This document shows, in pieces, positions 1-7,036 of a DNA stretch of 21,831 nucleotides (positions within the stretch are counted from its first letter, which is position 1; each line of letters begins with the position of its first letter). A program made the translations under genes and the position numbers. This DNA comes from Flavobacteriaceae bacterium (GTDB lineage Bacteria; Bacteroidota; Bacteroidia; Flavobacteriales; Flavobacteriaceae), in NCBI GenBank assembly GCA_021647405.1, contig JAKIUU010000039.1:1-21831 (forward strand), written 5' to 3'. The notes below the pieces were generated by a model. It was not told the origin of the DNA. It saw nothing but the letters and a program-made list of their open reading frames with translations, and did not search any database.

Positions 1-1
1 A

Positions 2-301
2 TCTCTTTTCGATAGAAAATACTATCCAAAGAAATGGTATACTCTGCATGATAAAATAGTATGTATTGATGGTACAGAGGATTTTTATGATATGAAAGGT
101 ATGGAGTTGTCTTTTTTTCCTGCCGGCCTTGAGGAATGTACTATGAAATCCACCGGCCTTAAATGGAATTTAAATAAACTTCGATGGTTTAAGGGAGAAG
201 CAGGATTAAGCAACGTGGTTATGGATGATCCATTTTCAGTAGAAATGGAATCCGGAAAACTTTTAATGGTTAGTTGTTACAGGGGAGATGAGGGTGAATA
301 A
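2..301 (+). CDS. Thiamine diphosphokinase, C-terminal part (5' truncated)
   Basis: The reading frame is open from base 2, so the gene begins outside the window and only its last ~99 codons are present. The tail GLKWNLNKLRW followed by GLSNVV and then VEMESGKLLMV matches the pattern of the thiamine-binding C-terminal domain of thiamine pyrophosphokinases (GLKWxL ... SN ... V.vesG.Llv), which make thiamine diphosphate from thiamine and ATP. The preceding part with GMELSFFPAG is also typical of that family. The N-terminal catalytic domain cannot be seen. The stop overlaps the start of the next gene, so the two were probably co-transcribed. GC content and Shine-Dalgarno-like signals here differ from the rest of the window, and this gene probably belongs to a different organism (see the junction near 1.08 kb). 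The family call rests on motif resemblance only. Confidence 0.6.
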   Translation, partial: SLFDRKYYPKKWYTLHDKIVCIDGTEDFYDMKGMELSFFPAGLEECTMKSTGLKWNLNKLRWFKGEAGLSNVVMDDPFSVEMESGKLLMVSCYRGDEGE

Positions 302-1109
302 AAGTGAGGTCGTTTTTCATGATCTTTCAAGAGGCTTAACTCTGAAAGAACGTTCGGAGCTACTTACAAAATTAAAAACAAGTTTAAGCCTTAATGAAGA
401 GCAAACCGGCCTGCAGCAGGTCGCTATGGATAAGGATGAAAAAATAGCTCTTATTCGAAAAGAGAAACAGCAGTTCTCCTTAATGAGAAGGTTTTTTCTC
501 TGGCTGAAAGCACGGATTACCGGTAAAAGTGAGGATGAAGTTCTTCTTGCCGGGAAATTATTACGGCTTAAACGAAAAATACGGAGGAAAGAAAATAATT
601 TAACAGGGTTTGAAACGAGAAATCTTACACCCCGTTTTGCTGAATATGTCTATGAATTATATAAAGCGGTAATACCATTACAAAAATTATTTAAACTATT
701 GTGGTTGAATAAAAATTCCTATGATTTTTTTTTCCTGGAAATTATAGAGGACGCGATAAGCAAAAGGATCGAACAATTAGAAGATATTGTTCCGTATGAA
801 GATGTTGTTGCCGCGTTTGGCAATGCAGGAAGAAGGGAAGATGTCCAGAATATTGTTATTGAAAATCTGGACAGACATGTAGATACGATTAGCCCAAATA
901 TTTTTAAACATCTTGAAAGAGAACTGCTGCCTTTTTACCGGCTGAAAGACCTTGTTTTATTCCCTTTTGTACAGTTTTTTCAGCAATTTGGTTATACGTT
1001 GCTTGAAATGCCGTATACAGACAACCCGAATTTTAAAAATGCCTCAGCAGTGCTTTGTCTGGATGATCTGGAAAAATTATATTTTGTTCTTTTTTATCTA
1101 TTCTTTTAG
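288..1109 (+). CDS. Spirochaete-like protein of unknown function, 3' end replaced at a junction
   Basis: A charged, soluble, helical protein with no signal peptide. The opening LSRGLTLKERSELLTKL, a middle rich in Lys/Arg and a hydrophobic helix near residues 215-235 (LLPFYRLKDLVLFPFVQFF) resemble a spirochaete family that I recall as DUF5312; I could not verify this. No function is known to me. The start is either ATG 288 or, better placed behind AGGGGAG at 281-287, GTG 294; both overlap the upstream stop region, suggesting translational coupling. The last residues (FVLFYLFF) look unnatural. From about 1080 the better coding frame is a different one that encodes a flavobacterial-type glycosyltransferase. 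The natural C-terminus is therefore missing, and the stop at 1109 is most likely an artefact of the junction. Confidence 0.5.
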   Translation: MRVNKSEVVFHDLSRGLTLKERSELLTKLKTSLSLNEEQTGLQQVAMDKDEKIALIRKEKQQFSLMRRFFLWLKARITGKSEDEVLLAGKLLRLKRKIRRKENNLTGFETRNLTPRFAEYVYELYKAVIPLQKLFKLLWLNKNSYDFFFLEIIEDAISKRIEQLEDIVPYEDVVAAFGNAGRREDVQNIVIENLDRHVDTISPNIFKHLERELLPFYRLKDLVLFPFVQFFQQFGYTLLEMPYTDNPNFKNASAVLCLDDLEKLYFVLFYLFF

Positions 1110-1110
1110 A
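1075..1110. other. Junction between two unrelated sequences (probable assembly chimera)
   Basis: Left of this point the coding frame is frame 3 (spirochaete-like protein, ~40% GC in sampled stretches, purine-rich ribosome sites). Right of it the coding frame is frame 1 (glycosyltransferase fragment, sampled GC nearer 30%, no ribosome sites). Neither gene is complete across the point: the left one lacks its C-terminus, the right one its N-terminal catalytic half. The sequence between is a low-complexity T-rich stretch that could support a false overlap. The exact breakpoint cannot be set from the sequence alone. A real recombination event is possible but less likely. Confidence 0.55.
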
Positions 1111-1962
1111 AGCTGGATTGAGGCACACTGGGTGGCTTTTGCCATTATTCCTCTGGCGGTTGTGTTGTTTGATATGTGTATTTTATATCCTAAAATATTT
1201 AAAAAGCTACAATATGCCTTGCTGCTAAGTATGGTTTTAATTTTAACTTTAAGGTTGAGCTTAATATTTGATTTTATTCCTATTAAAACCGAATTTAACT
1301 CACAAAAAGCAGCTTATTTTAAAGCCATAAAAAGGTTTGCACAAGACAGAAGAGTCATTTTTATAAATTCATATCAAAATGCTTCGAAGTACACCTTTTA
1401 TACCGGAGAAAATTCACATTCTGTTAATGATATTTATTACCGTAAAAATCAATACGATTTATGGCGCTTTGATGCAGATGTTAAGAATCAAGGGGTTTTG
1501 GTTGTTGGGAGCCGTTCATCAGGTTATAAAGACAGTGTGTTGTTAAATACCGGAACTTACCTCAAGTACAAAATAATAAATAATTTTAAACCCTTAGGCC
1601 AATTAAAAGGCACAATTATCAATCCGCCTTTAACACTTGAAAACAAAGCCAAAGGGTCTCTTAAATTAAAAATTCGCAATCCCTACGATTATAATTTCTT
1701 ATTGACTAAAAAAAATCATCCCTATCAGATAGCCTTAAATTTTGAACAAGACAACAAGAATCACATTGTACAAGTATCGGTTGATAGAAATCAGATGATT
1801 GAGGCGAACCGTGAAACTGCGATTAATATGGCCTATCAATTAAAAAATTTAGATCCTGGAAAATACAAGATGTCACTCATAATAAAAGACGATTTCCTTT
1901 ACTTTATTAGGATAAGTGACACTTATGAGGTTGAAGTTAAGAACAGTACACTTTTCCACTAA
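1081..1962 (+). CDS. PMT/GT39-like membrane glycosyltransferase, C-terminal part (5' truncated by junction)
   Basis: The reading frame extends up to 952, but residues before about 1081 are the out-of-frame shadow of the upstream gene. From there it encodes YSFRSWIEAHW, the kind of segment found near the end of the transmembrane region of dolichyl-phosphate-mannose-type (PMT, ArnT-like) glycosyltransferases, which move a sugar from a polyprenyl phosphate carrier to an acceptor outside the cytoplasmic membrane. Two hydrophobic helices follow (WVAFAIIPLAVVLFDMCILY and ALLLSMVLILTLRLSLIF), then a soluble domain of ~230 residues ending in a beta-rich region. The catalytic N-terminal acidic motifs are absent because the gene is cut at the junction. 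A GT87-like gene follows on the same strand after 166 bases. The family call is moderate; the truncation is clear. Confidence 0.5.
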   Translation: MLFFFIYSFRSWIEAHWVAFAIIPLAVVLFDMCILYPKIFKKLQYALLLSMVLILTLRLSLIFDFIPIKTEFNSQKAAYFKAIKRFAQDRRVIFINSYQNASKYTFYTGENSHSVNDIYYRKNQYDLWRFDADVKNQGVLVVGSRSSGYKDSVLLNTGTYLKYKIINNFKPLGQLKGTIINPPLTLENKAKGSLKLKIRNPYDYNFLLTKKNHPYQIALNFEQDNKNHIVQVSVDRNQMIEANRETAINMAYQLKNLDPGKYKMSLIIKDDFLYFIRISDTYEVEVKNSTLFH

Positions 1963-2128
1963 CCTACACAAATTACAGATTATGACCTAGTAGTAATTAT
2001 TTTCTCACCTAACCTTGTAAGCCTTTAAAAAGTGTTCTTTTTGATATTTAAAAAAAAAACAGTTGTTTTAAGGTAGGTTAAATTCAAAGCTTCTTGTTTT
2101 ATTAAAGAGCATTAAAATAGGCTCATTT

Positions 2129-3388
2129 TTGCCTATTAAACTAAAATATTTATATCTAAAATTTTCATCAACTAAAATAAAAACCAAACTTTTGTACAAA
2201 ATAATAAATTTAATTAAAAATAAAAGACGAATTTATTTAATAGGCTTTTCAATCGTTTTTTTAATTTCATTAAGACAGGCTATAAGATTAATTTATCGAA
2301 ATTTTCAAATATTCTCTTTCGGTTCTCTTGATTTTTGGAACAATACTAACCCTTATTTAAATTGGCATCATTTATCTATACTCGGCAAACCATTAGATGT
2401 ATTTCTTTATACGCCGCTTTTTTCAGTTTTATTTACGCCTTTTGCCCTTTTACCGGGTTGGCTTGGTATATTTTGTTGGAATTTATTTGGCTATACGTTA
2501 TTTTATTTTTCTGTTTATACATTGCCAGATAAATTTAATTTTTCAAAGAAAAATTTTATTTTTTTAATCTCAGCTTTATTGCTTTTTAACACGATTAATT
2601 CTATTCAGTTTAACCCCGTGGTGGCCTCTTTGTTTTTATTTTCATATACATTACTTGAGAAAAAACACGGATTTTGGGCAGTTTTACTAATACTAGTATC
2701 GGGTCTTACAAAGATATATGGTATTTTTCAATTGGTAATGTTGCTGTTTTATCCCAAGTTTTGGAAAAATGCACTTTATGCTGTTTTAATTGGAATTGTT
2801 TTATTACTTATTCCTCTAATTCATTTAACACCAAGTGAATTGGTACTTTATTATAAATATTGGATTGAGACTCTTATGAAACATTCTACAACACCATTGC
2901 GTTTTCATAGTATTTATCGTCCAATCTGCTTACTATTCAGTTCAGTAGAACAAATAAAGACAATTATTACATTGGGTGTTTTTGTTATAATATTTCTTTT
3001 TACAATAGTCAGACTAAAATTATTTAAAGAATCCTTTTTGCATAGAGCTCAATTTCTAGGGATTTTAATGAGTTGGACTATCTTATTTGGGTTTAGTACC
3101 GAATTACATACCTACGTTATCGCAGTGGTTGGTTATGCAATTTGGTATTTAAGTTCTGCCCCCACCAAGTTAGATAAAGTTTTATTATGGTCCAATTTTA
3201 TGCTGCTGGCAATTTTACCAATAGACCTTCTCTTTCCACGAACAATATCTCATTTTATAATAACAAAACTCAATATTGGTGTTATAGTGTTTTCAATTAC
3301 ATGGTTTATAATGGTATATAAAACATTTACATCGCAATACGTTGTTAAAGAATTGAACAGTAAATCATCTTATGAAAATGAATCCTAA
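2129..3388 (+). CDS. GT87-like (DUF2029) polyprenol-dependent glycosyltransferase
   Basis: An integral membrane protein of 419 residues with about ten hydrophobic helices from residue ~38 to ~395. After the first helix lies a short extracytoplasmic stretch with SFGSLDFWNNTNPY, and then the pattern FLYTPLFSVLFTPFALLP. Such a D..W...NPY ... Y.P.F....PFALLP layout is typical of GT87/DUF2029 mannosyltransferase-like enzymes (GT-C fold), where the first loop's Asp is catalytic. GLTKIYG around residues 192-198 is another family-like motif. Substrate is unknown; envelope polysaccharide or glycolipid synthesis is an inference. There is no ATG near the 5' end: the frame is open from 2072 and the first plausible start is TTG at 2129, giving a basic N-terminus, so the start is uncertain. 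The gene ends 41 bases from the convergent 3430 gene. Confidence 0.7.
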   Translation: MPIKLKYLYLKFSSTKIKTKLLYKIINLIKNKRRIYLIGFSIVFLISLRQAIRLIYRNFQIFSFGSLDFWNNTNPYLNWHHLSILGKPLDVFLYTPLFSVLFTPFALLPGWLGIFCWNLFGYTLFYFSVYTLPDKFNFSKKNFIFLISALLLFNTINSIQFNPVVASLFLFSYTLLEKKHGFWAVLLILVSGLTKIYGIFQLVMLLFYPKFWKNALYAVLIGIVLLLIPLIHLTPSELVLYYKYWIETLMKHSTTPLRFHSIYRPICLLFSSVEQIKTIITLGVFVIIFLFTIVRLKLFKESFLHRAQFLGILMSWTILFGFSTELHTYVIAVVGYAIWYLSSAPTKLDKVLLWSNFMLLAILPIDLLFPRTISHFIITKLNIGVIVFSITWFIMVYKTFTSQYVVKELNSKSSYENES

Positions 3389-3429
3389 ATTGACTATTGT
3401 GAAATATTTTTATAATCCATTCAAAATTA

Positions 3430-4440
3430 TCAAATTAATGCCAGCCTTTTTTTTGTAATATAATCGTATAAAATATAATCTACAATATGTTGGGTTTCAT
3501 TGGGAAAGCTTAAACTCACTTTATAATCGCTTTCAACCCAATTTTCTATTTTTTTAAGGTGTTTTAATTTAAGCGATTTAAGTACAGGCACCCCCAATTC
3601 TTTTAAGGCAGCCGCATTAAAATGCTGTTCGTATTGGTATTTCATAGGAATTACCATAAGTTTTTTGTTTAAGTAAAGTGCTTCTGAAGGTGTTTCGAAT
3701 CCAGCACCACATAAAACGCCCTTACAACTTGCCAGACTTTTTTCAAACTTGGCACTGTCAATAGGACTTATATAGACATTCTTTTTTTGGTAGTAGGTTT
3801 TGGTATGCTTTGAAAACACTTTCCATTTTACATGTTTTATTTTAGACAGGACTTTAATAATTCTATCATCAGAATACGATGGCAAATAAACTGTGTATTG
3901 GTTTTTTGTACTTCTTTTTAAGAGGCGAATATCGCTTCGGATTACAGGTAGAAAAACACGTTGATTGTATTTTTTAAAATGGAAGCCATAGTTGAAATGA
4001 CATTTTGCATAATTTTTAATAAAAAATTGGCCTATCAAGTCGAAATAAGGCGGCCTTGGAACATTTTCTGTGTACAGTGCACTTTGATGGCTCAGCGCAA
4101 CACTTTTTACACCTTTAAAAAAGCAAGCCCAAGAAGATACAGGTTCAAAATCACTAATCACCAAATCGTATTTTGTAACTGGACAATCTCTTACTTCTTT
4201 TATAAAATTTGTAATTGAATTTTGTTTTATTGTCTTTATAAAATCTATACCACCATTTTTGCCGAAACAAAACCCGAGACCTTTGTACTTATATCTAATA
4301 GGATAGGGCAGTTTTACTTCGGCTTGCGAACCGCTAATCAAAATATCTACTTTGGCACGTTTTAACAAAGCAGGTATAATATCTTTGGCACGGCTGATAT
4401 GGCCATTTCCGGTACCCTGTATGGCATAAAGTATTCTCAT
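3430..4440 (-). CDS. MJ1255/VC2487-type glycosyltransferase (GT28/GT1-like fold)
   Basis: A soluble 336-residue protein beginning MRILYAIQGTGNGHISRA. The GxGxGHxxRA loop at residues 9-18 is the N-terminal signature of GT-B enzymes related to MurG and MJ1255. Further on, VISDFEPVSSWA lies near residues 94-105 and, in the C-terminal half, GAGFETPSEALYLNKKLMVIPMKYQYEQHFNA was read in the frame as the usual nucleotide-sugar binding signature (GGxxT.sEal...P....P....Q..NA). It probably transfers a sugar to a lipid or polysaccharide acceptor at the cytoplasmic face. It lies only 3 bases downstream of the LpxH-like gene on the same strand, so the two are almost certainly one operon; this pairing suggests an envelope glycolipid role. 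The acceptor cannot be read from the sequence. Confidence 0.72.
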   Translation of the reverse strand: MRILYAIQGTGNGHISRAKDIIPALLKRAKVDILISGSQAEVKLPYPIRYKYKGLGFCFGKNGGIDFIKTIKQNSITNFIKEVRDCPVTKYDLVISDFEPVSSWACFFKGVKSVALSHQSALYTENVPRPPYFDLIGQFFIKNYAKCHFNYGFHFKKYNQRVFLPVIRSDIRLLKRSTKNQYTVYLPSYSDDRIIKVLSKIKHVKWKVFSKHTKTYYQKKNVYISPIDSAKFEKSLASCKGVLCGAGFETPSEALYLNKKLMVIPMKYQYEQHFNAAALKELGVPVLKSLKLKHLKKIENWVESDYKVSLSFPNETQHIVDYILYDYITKKRLALI

Positions 4441-4443
4441 AAA

Positions 4444-5304
4444 CTATTTGCTGTTAAAATCTGAAACCAATTGACCAAAAATTTCTTTTGATGATTTATC
4501 TATAATATCAACATCTAAATCGTTGGCATGTATATCTTGCGTTTGATAATGTGCGTCGGCATATTTATAAATCTGCCATTCGCCCATATTGTATTCTAAA
4601 GCGGTTAGATTTTCGACCCAATCGCCAGAATTTAAATAGGTTACACACCCTTTTTCAGTTGTTACTTTTTTATGTGTGGGTTGGTGAATATGCCCACATA
4701 TAACGTAATTGTATTTTTTGTCTATGGCAAGATCTATAGCCGTTTGTTCAAAATTATCAATAAATTTTACAGCCGATTTTACACTGTCTTTTATTCTTTT
4801 AGATAAAGATACTTTGCCTCTGCCAAATAAAAGACTGAGGTAGTTTACAAAAGTATTTATTAAAATAAGCAGGTCATAACCTTTACCACCAAGTTTGGCC
4901 AACCATTTGGTGTGTTTTATAGTTACATCAAAAACATCGCCATGAAAAAACCAAGCTTTTTCGCCATTTAAATCTAAAACAACTTTATTTTCAATAGAAA
5001 AAGAACCCATTTTAAAATGGGCGAATTTCCTAAAAAGCTCATCATGGTTACCAGGGATATAGTATATTTCTTTTTTATCGGATATCCATCCGATAAGGTG
5101 CTTAATAATTTTCATATGCGATTTAGGCCAAAAATGTTTGCTAAATTGCCAGATATCGATGATGTCACCATTCAGGATAATAATTTTTGGTTTAATACTT
5201 TTTAGGTAACGTAAAAGTTCTTTAGCGTGACATCCGTAAGTGCCCAAATGAATATCAGATAGCACCAATACTTCTATTTTACGTTTCTTATTGTTTGATT
5301 TCAA
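4444..5304 (-). CDS. LpxH-like calcineurin-type metallophosphoesterase (UDP-2,3-diacylglucosamine diphosphatase family)
   Basis: A 286-residue protein with the full set of metallophosphoesterase metal motifs: SDIHLG (Asp17, His19), NGDIID (Asp47), GNHDE (Asn86, His87), FHGD (His120) and GHIHQP (His204, His206). The closing block LNSGDWVENLTALEY is seen in bacteroidetal proteins annotated as UDP-2,3-diacylglucosamine diphosphatase, the lipid A enzyme that releases UMP to give lipid X. It is somewhat longer than classical LpxH (~240 residues) because of a helical insert around residues 130-190. Whether it acts in lipid A synthesis or on another pyrophosphate is inference. It is the first gene of a two-gene unit with the downstream glycosyltransferase and diverges from the yebC-type gene across ~140 bases. 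Confidence 0.75.
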   Translation of the reverse strand: MKSNNKKRKIEVLVLSDIHLGTYGCHAKELLRYLKSIKPKIIILNGDIIDIWQFSKHFWPKSHMKIIKHLIGWISDKKEIYYIPGNHDELFRKFAHFKMGSFSIENKVVLDLNGEKAWFFHGDVFDVTIKHTKWLAKLGGKGYDLLILINTFVNYLSLLFGRGKVSLSKRIKDSVKSAVKFIDNFEQTAIDLAIDKKYNYVICGHIHQPTHKKVTTEKGCVTYLNSGDWVENLTALEYNMGEWQIYKYADAHYQTQDIHANDLDVDIIDKSSKEIFGQLVSDFNSK

Positions 5305-5416
5305 GCAGCTATTTATTTTAATAAACCTGTCGCAATTAAGTGTTTTACTATTACCAAAAGGTTTAAGTAATATTAATTATAGGTTAAAATTAAATGCATA
5401 AAGGAAGCAAAATTGA

Positions 5417-5424
5417 TATATTTG
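5417..5424 (+). promoter_or_regulatory. Bacteroidota-type -7 box upstream of the YebC-family gene
   Basis: TATATTTG is an exact match to the TAnnTTTG -7 consensus of Bacteroidota primary promoters and ends 24 bases before the ATG at 5448. No clean TTG -33 element is visible at the usual distance. The position argues for a start at 5448 and against ATG 5394, which lies upstream of the box. Confidence 0.45.
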
Positions 5425-5447
5425 TAAACCAATTAAAAGAATCAAAT

Positions 5448-6200
5448 ATGAGTGGACACAGTAAATTTGCCAATATAAAACACAGAAAAGGAGCGCAAGA
5501 TGCCAAGCGTGGCAAGATATTTACCAGAATTATTAAAGAAATTACCATCGCTGTAAAAGAAGGTGGCGGAGCAGATCCAGATACAAACCCAAGTTTGCGA
5601 CGTGCCATAACCAATGCCAAAGGAGCCAATATGCCGAAAGATACAGTAGAGCGTGCCATTAAGAAGGCTTCGGGTGCTGATGCCGATAATTATCAAGAGT
5701 TGACTTTTGAAGGTTATGCTCCCAATGGGATTGCTTTTTTTATTGAGTGTACCACAGATAACACCAACCGAAGTGTGGCCAATGTACGTTCAATTTTTAG
5801 TAAAAATAGTGGCGAATTGGGTAAAAATGGCTCTTTAGAGTTTATTTTTGACAGAAAAGGGGTTTTTAATATAGACCGTGCCACTTTAGATATGGATATA
5901 GAAGAATTAGAAATGGAACTAATTGATGGTGGTGCCGAAGATTTTGAAATAGAAGAAGATATCATTACCGTTTATACTGATTTTTCTGATTTTGGTTTGA
6001 TGTCTTCAACACTTGAAAAATTAAATATAGAACCTAAAAGCGCCGAATTAGAACGTATTCCAAACAGCACAAAAGAATTGCCTTTAAGCAAAGCCCAATC
6101 TATTTTAAACCTTGCCGAAAAGTTTGAAGAAGACGATGATGTTCAGAATGTGTTTCACAATTTAGAAATAACAGATGAATTGATAGCATCGTTAGAGTAA
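5448..6200 (+). CDS. YebC/PmpR/TACO1-family protein
   Basis: A 250-residue protein starting MSGHSKFANIKHRK and continuing with KRGKIFTRIIKEI, the unmistakable N-terminus of the YebC family. Blocks NPSLRRAITNAKGANMPKD, then the TFEGYAPNG and TDNTNRSV segments complete the fold of three domains. Members have been described as transcriptional regulators (PmpR) and, more recently, as translation factors that relieve ribosome stalling at proline-rich stretches (TACO1/YebC). An in-frame ATG at 5394 would add 18 residues with no family counterpart and lies upstream of the likely -7 box, so 5448 is taken as the start. The acidic C-terminus (EEDDDV, ASLE) is normal for bacteroidetal members. It looks monocistronic. 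Confidence 0.93.
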   Translation: MSGHSKFANIKHRKGAQDAKRGKIFTRIIKEITIAVKEGGGADPDTNPSLRRAITNAKGANMPKDTVERAIKKASGADADNYQELTFEGYAPNGIAFFIECTTDNTNRSVANVRSIFSKNSGELGKNGSLEFIFDRKGVFNIDRATLDMDIEELEMELIDGGAEDFEIEEDIITVYTDFSDFGLMSSTLEKLNIEPKSAELERIPNSTKELPLSKAQSILNLAEKFEEDDDVQNVFHNLEITDELIASLE

Positions 6201-6205
6201 TATAC

Positions 6206-6233
6206 CTTCCAAGAGTTTTTAAAATCTCGGAAG
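6206..6233 (+). terminator. Weak stem-loop after the YebC-family gene
   Basis: CTTCC at 6206-6210 pairs with GGAAG at 6229-6233, and GAG at 6213-6215 with CTC at 6226-6228, with a two-base bulge and an A/T-rich loop. It lies just 5 bases after the stop at 6200. It is followed by A-rich rather than T-rich sequence, so termination is a guess from position. Confidence 0.3.
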
Positions 6234-6272
6234 ATTAAAAAAAACATTAAAAAATTAGGTTCAATTACCTGA

Positions 6273-6290
6273 TAATTAGTAAATTTATAG
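6273..6290 (+). promoter_or_regulatory. Putative promoter region of the nickel transporter, sharing a 14-mer with the hypA upstream region
   Basis: TAATTAGTAAATTT at 6273-6286 is identical to 15870-15883 before hypA. Within it TAAATTTA (6280-6287) matches the TAnnTTTG -7 box except for the last base and ends 17 bases before ATG 6304. No TTG -33 box is visible. Common regulation of the two units is an inference. Confidence 0.35.
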
Positions 6291-6303
6291 GTCGTTTAAA
6301 ACG

Positions 6304-7014
6304 ATGCTATTTATGACTATCACTTTTCCTTTATTTGCCGGAATAATTGCCGCTGTAATTCATGTAATTTCTGGACCAGATCATTTGGCGGCTGTAACCC
6401 CTTTTGCTATAGAAAGTAAAAGAAAAGCATGGAAAGTTGGCCTGTTTTGGGGCATAGGCCATTTGTTAGGAATGCTTTTTATAGGTATCTTATTTTTACT
6501 TTTCAAAAAATACATTCCTGTTGAAAAAATTTCTGTTCACAGCGATAAACTGGTAGGAATATTATTGATAGGCTTGAGTGTTTGGATTTTTATTCAAATA
6601 TTTGGAAAAGAGAAAAATCACCATCATACACACATTCATACAGAAAACAATGGGGTCATTCACAAGCATCCACATCAACACACAAATGAAACTGGCCATA
6701 ATCACCAACATTTGAATTTAAAGCAAAATGTAATGGCTTCCTTATCCTTTGGCTTTGTTCACGGCTTAGCCGGAATTGCTCATTTTTTACTTTTCTTACC
6801 TGTGCTAGGTTTTACTTCAAAATTTGATGGAACTCAATACATTATAGGATTTGGAATTGGTACCATCATCGCTATGGTATCTTATGCTTTTGTTATAGGA
6901 AAAATATCTAGCGGTACAAAAAACAACCATAATACTAACTTTTTTAGAGGGATCAGGTTTGCCAGTGGTTTATTTGCTTTTATTATTGGCGTGTATTGGC
7001 TTTTAGTTAATTAA
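6304..7014 (+). CDS. NicO/UreH-type nickel transporter with His-rich loop
   Basis: A 236-residue membrane protein with about six hydrophobic helices. Helix 1 carries HVISGPDHLAAV (His20, Asp26, His27), the metal-selective signature of NicO/NiCoT-related transporters. GIGHLLG (His53) in the next helix and FGFVHGLAGIAH (His153, His160) in the second half are the family's other conserved histidine sites. Between the halves, residues 101-140 form a hydrophilic loop with 12 histidines, probably binding nickel. Its position at the end of the hydrogenase island, converging on hypE with only 22 bases between, makes nickel supply for the hydrogenase the likely job. Some relatives are annotated as sulfite exporters or urease accessory proteins, but no urease genes are seen here. 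ATG 6313 is an alternative start. Confidence 0.8.
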   Translation: MLFMTITFPLFAGIIAAVIHVISGPDHLAAVTPFAIESKRKAWKVGLFWGIGHLLGMLFIGILFLLFKKYIPVEKISVHSDKLVGILLIGLSVWIFIQIFGKEKNHHHTHIHTENNGVIHKHPHQHTNETGHNHQHLNLKQNVMASLSFGFVHGLAGIAHFLLFLPVLGFTSKFDGTQYIIGFGIGTIIAMVSYAFVIGKISSGTKNNHNTNFFRGIRFASGLFAFIIGVYWLLVN

Positions 7015-7036
7015 TTCCCCTTTCGGGATAGGAGGC

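Noticed and set aside
952..1080. The N-terminal part of the long frame that starts at 952 as the true start of the glycosyltransferase
   Set aside because: It is the out-of-frame reading of the spirochaete-like gene, and its composition does not resemble a GT39 N-terminus.
5394..5447. In-frame ATG at 5394 as the start of the YebC-family gene
   Set aside because: It adds 18 residues absent from the family and lies upstream of the -7 box at 5417-5424.
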